DNA from: Thermoplasmata archaeon
GTDB taxonomy: Archaea > Thermoplasmatota > Thermoplasmata > Thermoplasmatales > Thermoplasmataceae
Direction: 5' to 3'
Length of the DNA: 6,028 bases
Assembly: GCA_021799315.1 (NCBI GenBank)
Contig: JAJZAR010000084.1
Location: 1-6,028, forward strand
Part shown: positions 1 through 4,466 of the stretch, in pieces
Numbering within the stretch: the stretch's first letter is position 1
How the letters are laid out: the number at the start of each line of letters is the position of its first letter
Translations under genes and position numbers: made by a program
The notes under the pieces: model-generated
Databases searched by the model: none
Told to the model about the DNA's origin: nothing
Seen by the model: the letters and a program-made list of their open reading frames with translations, nothing else

Positions 1-483
1 TTTTGGTTCGTTCATCTGTGAAAATAAATCCTGTCGTAACATATACACCGATGAATTCCTGCCACTCTTCCGAAATGTCTTTCCTTCGGTTGAAGCCTCT
101 TCTGCTATTTCTGCAAATCTGGATCTGAGCATCTCTCTCTCTTCATCCTCTCCGCTTTCTGCCTCTTTACCGTACTTTTCACGGAGTTCTATCTCGATTT
201 TTCTCAATCTTCTGTCAATCTCATCGATTTCATTACAGATATCCTCTTCGGGCCTGAGAAATATGTTGCCATGGGTTGGCTTGATCTCGCCCGTTAATAA
301 CTTTCCAAGTGTTGTTTTTCCTGAACCTGCTTCGCCTACAATGCCTATTATCTCTCCAACCCTCAACTTAAATTTCAGGTTTTTCAGTATGAATTTTTCA
401 TCTTCCTGTTTAGTTTTTAATTTTCTTCCCTTAACGCTGTATGAGAGTCCATTTACAAGCATGGCTGTTTCAAGTTCGTTCAT
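1..483 (-). CDS. Opp/Dpp-type ABC transporter ATP-binding subunit (OppF-like), C-terminus cut by window edge
   Basis: Partial gene: 161 codons from an ATG at 483-481, open through base 1. It should be one of two cytoplasmic ATPases powering a peptide/nickel-type ABC importer. Seen: a first strand with the conserved NGLSY motif, Walker A GEAGSGKTT at residues 50-58, and a Q-loop LRQDLFSQMN around Gln151. About 95 residues separate the Walker A Lys from the Q-loop Gln, against roughly 50 in ordinary OppF/DppF proteins. The extra stretch (about residues 79-145) is rich in Glu, Lys and Arg and probably alpha-helical or coiled coil. The signature, Walker B and His switch lie outside the window. 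The start is supported by a 4-bp ATGA overlap with the upstream ATPase gene and an SD-like GAGGT (490-494) six bases before ATG, so translation is probably coupled. The OppF assignment over OppD rests on gene order and pairing and is an inference. The ABC ATPase assignment is firm. Confidence 0.88.
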   Translation of the reverse strand, partial: MNELETAMLVNGLSYSVKGRKLKTKQEDEKFILKNLKFKLRVGEIIGIVGEAGSGKTTLGKLLTGEIKPTHGNIFLRPEEDICNEIDEIDRRLRKIEIELREKYGKEAESGEDEEREMLRSRFAEIAEEASTEGKTFRKSGRNSSVYMLRQDLFSQMNEPK

Positions 484-2039
484 GTTGGGACCTCGAATTC
501 ATTAGAATACAGAAAACAAGCGACTTTATGACCCGCGTTTGATAGTAGAATAGGTTTCCTAGTAGAGCATGTATCCAGCGAAAATTTACATCTGGGTTGA
601 AAATAACATCCTGCAGGCAATGAACCCGGTTCAGGCATTCCCTCCTGTATATAATTTCTGTAGCTTTCATCTCTCTTTCCTGTGCTCACCATCTCTTCTA
701 CTGCGTTCATAGAAATAGTAAGTGGATGTTTTGGATCTGCGATAATATCCGTTGTTTTTCCCTCCTCCACAATTCTACCGGAGTACATTATTCCTACCCT
801 GCTGCAAATATCACGAATGTCTGAAAGGCTTTCTGCGAAAATGAGGAATGAGGTTCCATTCTCCTCTGCCCTTCTCTTAATGTCTCTCCTCACAGATGCA
901 TTGCTCATTGGACCAAGAGAGTTGATCGTCTGCTCAATAATTACAAGATCCGGGTCACAGATGACATTCATGACATATGAGATTAATTTTGCTTCACCGG
1001 GGCTCAGATCATGTAATTTCTTATCTAAAAGTGTATCAGAGTCCTCAAAACCAAGTTCATTCAAGTAATTTTCAGTCCACATCTTTGCTTCGTTCTTGAG
1101 TTCATTGGCCATGGACCTTCCCATAAATTTTAACAGGAACTCAAAATTCTTGTATTCACTATCAACTTCTTTCTGTTTGAGTTTTATCTCTTTTTCTTTT
1201 TCGGTAAAGGCATCGTCATCTAATGTTTCATCCGTGGATTTTAAACTTGATATGATCTTCTCAAGGGTCTCTCCCGACTTTTTATATGAACTGAGTCTCG
1301 TTAAACGATCTATGGTTTTGCCATCATACTCACGATTCATTTTTTCGAGCATCCATGAGGTGGAAATTTCTGGATCGTAAAAGTTTCCTGCATATTGTTT
1401 TATGATCCATGTAAAACCTTTCAACCCATGTTCGGCTGCGAATTCTTCAATTGTTATGTCTCTCTTTCTTCCCCACAGAACCTGAATCTCTCTCATGAAA
1501 GTTAATAGCGTTTCTTGGTTCATATTGTTTCTGAGAACGATGGAGTCAGATAGGTCGGCTATTTTTTCTTCTAACATTCTCTGGGTAATCTGATCCATAA
1601 CAGTTCCTTTGTCTTTTACATCTTGAGTATGGTCTTTGTGAATTACGGAGACCCTGTTGATCCGGTCATTGTATTTTTCAAATCCAACTTTTTGTGGGAC
1701 TTTAGCCTTTGGGGAATTCTTCTTATTTTCTCTAGAATTCTCAGGATTAAAATATGGACTGTACCCATTCACCTCTATCTTTCCAGAGCTTAAGGTCAGA
1801 TCTTTACCAAGTGGAAATCCTGATATGAGTTTTTCCAGTAAATGGAGATTTGGGTAGCTCTCGCAAAGCAATCCATAGATTTCTCCTCTTTCTATGTTTA
1901 AAGAAAGATTCTCGATTATTCCCGTTATCTCCCTCTGATGATTAGATCTGGCGTTTACCTGTTGCAGGTTCAGTATGGGCATTTTATTTTCATCAAGTGA
2001 GTTCTTCATTAAAGCCTCTCCAAAGAATATGGGATGCAT
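480..2039 (-). CDS. Degenerate Opp/Dpp-type ABC ATPase subunit (OppD-like) with large insertion and C-terminal cysteine domain
   Basis: 519 residues, against about 320-340 for ordinary OppD/DppD. The fold can be followed end to end: N-terminal ABC strands (21-58), a Walker A position reading CESYPNLH (59-66) with no GK[ST], a Q-loop position with Lys135 for Gln, a Lys/Glu-rich mostly helical insertion (about 150-320), signature LSPGE (345-349), a Walker B position VIIEQT (366-371) with Ile for Asp but Glu kept, a D-loop position SLG with Gly for Asp, and AESLS (402-406) with Glu for the switch His. The C-terminus matches the oligopeptide-transporter domain: EPGSLPAGC with four cysteines (478, 484, 491, 508), a pattern known to hold a [4Fe-4S] cluster in DppD relatives. 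I infer that it binds little or no ATP itself and completes its partner's site with its signature. There is no frameshift or internal stop, so it is not a pseudogene by sequence. Starts at Met11 (2009, preceded by GGAGAGG) or Met20 are also possible. It leads the unit and overlaps the next ATPase by 4 bp. Confidence 0.87.
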   Translation of the reverse strand: MHPIFFGEALMKNSLDENKMPILNLQQVNARSNHQREITGIIENLSLNIERGEIYGLLCESYPNLHLLEKLISGFPLGKDLTLSSGKIEVNGYSPYFNPENSRENKKNSPKAKVPQKVGFEKYNDRINRVSVIHKDHTQDVKDKGTVMDQITQRMLEEKIADLSDSIVLRNNMNQETLLTFMREIQVLWGRKRDITIEEFAAEHGLKGFTWIIKQYAGNFYDPEISTSWMLEKMNREYDGKTIDRLTRLSSYKKSGETLEKIISSLKSTDETLDDDAFTEKEKEIKLKQKEVDSEYKNFEFLLKFMGRSMANELKNEAKMWTENYLNELGFEDSDTLLDKKLHDLSPGEAKLISYVMNVICDPDLVIIEQTINSLGPMSNASVRRDIKRRAEENGTSFLIFAESLSDIRDICSRVGIMYSGRIVEEGKTTDIIADPKHPLTISMNAVEEMVSTGKRDESYRNYIQEGMPEPGSLPAGCYFQPRCKFSLDTCSTRKPILLSNAGHKVACFLYSNEFEVPT

Positions 2040-2061
2040 ATCCTTAATTCCTTGTCATACA

Positions 2062-2070
2062 GTATTTATC
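2062..2070 (-). promoter_or_regulatory. Putative TATA box for the importer ATPase unit
   Basis: On the minus strand this reads GATAAATAC and ends 22 nt before the ATG at 2039, so its centre is about 26 nt upstream. That is the spacing expected of an archaeal TATA box for a leaderless message starting at Met1. A message starting there could instead use Met11, which would then have a 30-nt leader with an SD-like GGAGAGG. Position and composition only; no transcript data. Confidence 0.45.
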
Positions 2071-2234
2071 ACTGGCAAAGATCATCGGACACACCCCGTC
2101 TGGTCGCTTAAAGATCCATTTAGCAATATAGCAATGAGAAATTAATACACTATTTAAATGATATGCAGAAATTTAGCACGTTCCATGGATACGGTCTGTT
2201 ATTAGGTGTAATGCTGTTTTTAGACCTTATCCAT

Positions 2235-2260
2235 TTTCGTATTAATTTGATTTTACGAAA
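2235..2260. repeat. Inverted repeat, 7-bp arms, 12-nt spacer
   Basis: TTTCGTA at 2235-2241 is the exact reverse complement of TACGAAA at 2254-2260, with an AT-rich 12-nt spacer. It could be an operator half-site pair or a weak hairpin. A 7-bp match in AT-rich DNA can arise by chance. Confidence 0.4.
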
Positions 2261-2316
2261 GTGTCATTCTAAATCTTATTTGTCATCTAGTAACTTACAC
2301 CATATCGCACACTTTC
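2257..2316. repeat. Inverted repeat, 8-bp arms, 44-nt spacer
   Basis: GAAAGTGT at 2257-2264 is the exact reverse complement of ACACTTTC at 2309-2316. The left arm shares GAAA with the right arm of the repeat at 2235-2260, so in RNA the two pairings would exclude each other. Its significance is unknown. Confidence 0.35.
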
Positions 2317-2347
2317 ACTTTGTAGTATCATAAGACCATCTCCCTGG

Positions 2348-2357
2348 AAATACATAT
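2348..2357 (+). promoter_or_regulatory. Putative TATA element of coaA
   Basis: AAATACATAT preceded by a purine-rich TGG (BRE-like). Its centre is about 33 nt before the ATG at 2386, placing a start site near 2378-2380, so the leader would be only a few bases long. A second AT-rich box, TTTTAAATATT at 2397-2407, lies 30-40 nt before the alternative start at 2437. Neither is decisive. Confidence 0.3.
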
Positions 2358-2385
2358 CCTTCATTCTCTCACAAGGTGGAAATAT

Positions 2386-3387
2386 ATGCGAATATGTTTT
2401 AAATATTCTGAGCAATCACCTTGCAGGTATAAGGAAATGGAAAAACTTCTCGTTGAATCACCCTACGTTTCCATTGAAAGGGAAAAGTGGAAGAGACTTA
2501 GGGAAAGAAAAAAGATTGATCTATCTGATAGCCAGCTGGAAGAGATCAGAGGTCTCAATGAGGTGGTTTCCCTCAAAGAAATCATAGAAATCTATGCCCC
2601 TCTCACAAGACTTCTTAAAATTTATTATGACAACTACAGAAGTCTCAACAGAAAGAGGATGGCATATCTTTCCACAGATAAGGTATCTATCCCATATGTT
2701 ATCGGTATCGCTGGAAGCGTGGCAGTTGGAAAAAGTACCACGGCAAGGATTTTGAAGAAACTCATTTCTTCGTGGGACCCTTCACCAAATATCTACATTG
2801 TTACCACTGATGGATTTCTCTTTCCAAACAGTGTATTGCAACAGAAAGGCCTGCTTGACAAGAAGGGCTTTCCAGAAAGCTATGATCTGAAGGCCATGAT
2901 AAGATTTCTTTACAGGCTAAAATCTGGTACTCGCGAGCTTACAGTGCCACAATACTCCCATTTAAAATATGACATATTGCAGGGTGAAGATCTGAAAATT
3001 TCCAACCCAGACATAATATTATTCGAAGGACTGAACGTATTACAAACCCATATGGGGCGAATCCTCGATGATTCACATGATCTGATGGTATCAGACTTTT
3101 TCGATTTCTCAATATATGTGGATGCCGATGAGAGAATAATAAAAACCTGGTTTATTGAAAGGTTTATGAAATTGATGGAGACTGCCTTTACAGACCCGGC
3201 GTCTTATTTTAAGCATTATGCATCCATTACAAAGGAGGAAGCCATAGAAATCTCCGGAAATATCTGGGATAGAATAAATGGATTGAATCTGAAGATGAAT
3301 ATTGAACGAACCAAATTCCATGCTGATCTTATTCTCCACAAAGTTCAGGATCACAGAATTGATCAAATTCTCCTCAGGAAGATCTGA
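2386..3387 (+). CDS. coaA: Type I pantothenate kinase (CoaA)
   Basis: Catalyses ATP-dependent phosphorylation of pantothenate, the first committed step from pantothenate to CoA; cytosolic. The protein follows E. coli CoaA almost block for block: helical N-terminal region (18-95), IPYVIGIAGSVAVGKSTTAR with the P-loop at 110-118, TTDGF with the catalytic Asp142, KKGFPESYD (159-167), YSHLKYD with His192, EGLNVLQ (214-220), FDFSIYVDA (239-247), TWFIERF (254-260), AFTDPASYF (267-275) and NGLNLKMNI (298-306). Arg121 and His192 match the residues tied to CoA feedback inhibition in E. coli (R106, H177), so feedback control is likely retained. The E. coli pocket residue Tyr240 is Phe256 here. The start at 2386 has a good SD (AAGGTGG, 6-nt spacing) but adds 17 residues unlike the family. 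Met18 at 2437 would give 316 residues, the E. coli length. It appears monocistronic. The function call is very secure; the start is not. Confidence 0.95.
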   Translation: MRICFKYSEQSPCRYKEMEKLLVESPYVSIEREKWKRLRERKKIDLSDSQLEEIRGLNEVVSLKEIIEIYAPLTRLLKIYYDNYRSLNRKRMAYLSTDKVSIPYVIGIAGSVAVGKSTTARILKKLISSWDPSPNIYIVTTDGFLFPNSVLQQKGLLDKKGFPESYDLKAMIRFLYRLKSGTRELTVPQYSHLKYDILQGEDLKISNPDIILFEGLNVLQTHMGRILDDSHDLMVSDFFDFSIYVDADERIIKTWFIERFMKLMETAFTDPASYFKHYASITKEEAIEISGNIWDRINGLNLKMNIERTKFHADLILHKVQDHRIDQILLRKI

Positions 3388-3399
3388 TCTATCTGAGGA
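3371..3399. repeat. Inverted repeat straddling the coaA stop codon
   Basis: TCCTCAG at 3371-3377 pairs exactly with CTGAGGA at 3393-3399 around a 15-nt loop that contains the TGA stop (3385-3387). It could be an RNA hairpin protecting the 3' end or marking the end of coaA. No T-run follows within the next few bases, so it does not look like a classical intrinsic or archaeal oligo-T terminator. Confidence 0.35.
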
Positions 3400-3480
3400 T
3401 CATCTTATAAGAACAAATATGGCCTTTCTGATGGTATTTTGAATAACCAGAGTAGGCAGGAAATAGGTCAAAGGAATAGC

Positions 3481-3490
3481 TTTATATAAA
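3481..3490 (+). promoter_or_regulatory. Strong TATA box for the epimerase-like gene
   Basis: TTTATATAAA is close to the archaeal TATA consensus and is preceded by a purine-rich GGAATAGC, which could act as a BRE. Transcription would start near 3510-3514, giving a leader of about 20 nt before the ATG at 3534. It shows that this gene has its own promoter, separate from coaA. Confidence 0.6.
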
Positions 3491-3533
3491 ATGTTTTCAA
3501 TAAACAATTTAAGCAAGAACAATATGATCCAGT

Positions 3534-4466
3534 ATGTCAGATAAGGAGGTGGCACTTATTGGTGCCACAGGGGCGATAGGTAAGGAAGTTTTTAAGGAAC
3601 TGATCAAAGAAGGTTATGATGTAACAGTTGTAGCAAGGGATACGGATAAAGCCGGAAAACTTTTTCCCGAGTCAAAGGCAGTGATAAAATACAACATTGC
3701 AGACCCTGAAAGTCTTTCAAAAGCAATTGAGGATGTGTACGGAGTCATAAATCTTGCAGGTGCTCCCATATTTGAAAAATGGAAAGGTGATTATGAACAT
3801 GAAGTCGTGGAAAGCAGAGTACAGGGAACAGCATATATTGTTAATGCAATCTCTTTGTGCAAAAAGAAACCACAGGTATTGATCAATGGATCGGCTTCAG
3901 GCTTTTATGGCTACTCTGGAGCAGTCAACGTAGACGAAAACTCATCTTCCGGGACAGATTTCTGGGGTAAACTGGTAAAGGATTGGGAAGGTGAAGCGTT
4001 GAAGGCAAGGGACCATGGGCTCAGAGTTGTCCTTTTGAGAACAACCCTTGTATTGAAGGACGGAGAAGGGGCACTTGGTGTTCTTGTCCCCTATTTCAAA
4101 AGAGGTTTAGGCGGTTATGTGAGACCAGGGGATCAACAGTTCCCATGGATCAGCATAGTTGATGAAGTGGGTATTATAATGCAGTGTCTGAAAAATGACA
4201 CGTTTTCTGGTCCTATAAATTGTGTTGCTGGAAATATAACTTCCAGAAAGTTCAGTGAAACTATTGGCATGGCCATTGGTCGCAGGGGAAGTCTTCCCAT
4301 TCCTAAATTTATCATAAAATCTATGTTTGGAAAAGCCTCCGATCTGGTAACACAGAGCCAGATTGTAACATCAGCAAGGATGGAGGAGTTGAAATATGAA
4401 ATTCAGGAAAAATCCATGAAAGATTCATTGAGCAATCTTTTTAAAGAGAATCATTCAGAACCATAA
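3534..4466 (+). CDS. NAD(P)-binding epimerase-like protein, TIGR01777/YfcH family
   Basis: 310 residues, a normal length for this extended short-chain dehydrogenase family, whose substrates are mostly unknown; cytosolic. Seen: a Rossmann motif GATGAIG (10-16), Arg35 after the second strand, which favours NADP(H), NLAGAP (73-78), GSASGFYG (119-126), a Trp in the helix DWEGEALKA (150-158), LRTTLVL (168-174), GLGG (191-194), PWISIVDEV (204-212) and GPINC (226-230). The C-terminal block from about 255 matches the DUF1731 tail (LPIPKFIIKSMFG, then LVTQSQIVTSARMEEL). The usual SDR YxxxK pair is not obvious, which to my knowledge is typical of the family, so a redox or epimerase reaction cannot be asserted. 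No SD precedes the ATG at 3534; an AAGGAGGTGG lies just inside the gene (codons 4-7). Its last five codons and stop overlap the 3' end of the convergent ABC exporter gene by 16 bp. Confidence 0.9.
   Translation: MSDKEVALIGATGAIGKEVFKELIKEGYDVTVVARDTDKAGKLFPESKAVIKYNIADPESLSKAIEDVYGVINLAGAPIFEKWKGDYEHEVVESRVQGTAYIVNAISLCKKKPQVLINGSASGFYGYSGAVNVDENSSSGTDFWGKLVKDWEGEALKARDHGLRVVLLRTTLVLKDGEGALGVLVPYFKRGLGGYVRPGDQQFPWISIVDEVGIIMQCLKNDTFSGPINCVAGNITSRKFSETIGMAIGRRGSLPIPKFIIKSMFGKASDLVTQSQIVTSARMEELKYEIQEKSMKDSLSNLFKENHSEP
3549..3568 (+). repeat. Hairpin-forming inverted repeat just inside the epimerase-like gene
   Basis: GTGGCAC at 3549-3555 and GTGCCAC at 3562-3568 are exact reverse complements around a 6-nt loop TTATTG. 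The GC-rich 7-bp stem starts 15 nt after the ATG, and its 5' arm takes in the end of an SD-like AAGGAGGTG (3543-3551). It codes for the first strand and glycine loop of the Rossmann fold, so part of the match may reflect Gly/Ala codon constraint. Confidence 0.4.

Larger units (their letters stand above)
2040..2385. other. Divergent intergenic region, 346 bp, no gene seen
   Basis: This is the spacer between the leftward ATPase unit and rightward coaA. I see no convincing open reading frame or structural RNA. It is AT-rich and contains candidate TATA elements: GATAAATAC on the minus strand at 2062-2070, a symmetric ATTTAAAT at 2152-2159 that could serve either direction, and AAATACATAT at 2348-2357 ahead of coaA. 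It also holds two overlapping inverted repeats at 2235-2316. The length is generous for a compact genome and leaves room for regulator sites or a long coaA leader. Confidence 0.6.

Noticed and set aside
470..670. 66-codon minus-strand frame at the junction of the two ATPase genes
   Set aside because: It overlaps the cysteine domain of the real gene in another frame; the junction is explained by the ATGA overlap.
682..1068. 128-codon plus-strand reading frame opposite the degenerate ATPase
   Set aside because: It lies wholly antisense to a gene with clear ABC/Opp motifs; the translation is Ser/Leu/Ile-rich with no recognisable motif, as expected for a shadow frame.
480..2039. Pseudogene or sequencing-error explanation for the missing ATPase motifs
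   Set aside because: The frame is continuous, the flanking ABC strands, signature and C-terminal cysteine domain align well, and the motif losses are substitutions rather than a frameshifted stretch.
3388..3533. Oligo-T terminator or small gene between coaA and the epimerase-like gene
   Set aside because: Only a TTTT run is present and no frame of useful length; the only supported elements are the hairpin at the stop codon and the TATA box.
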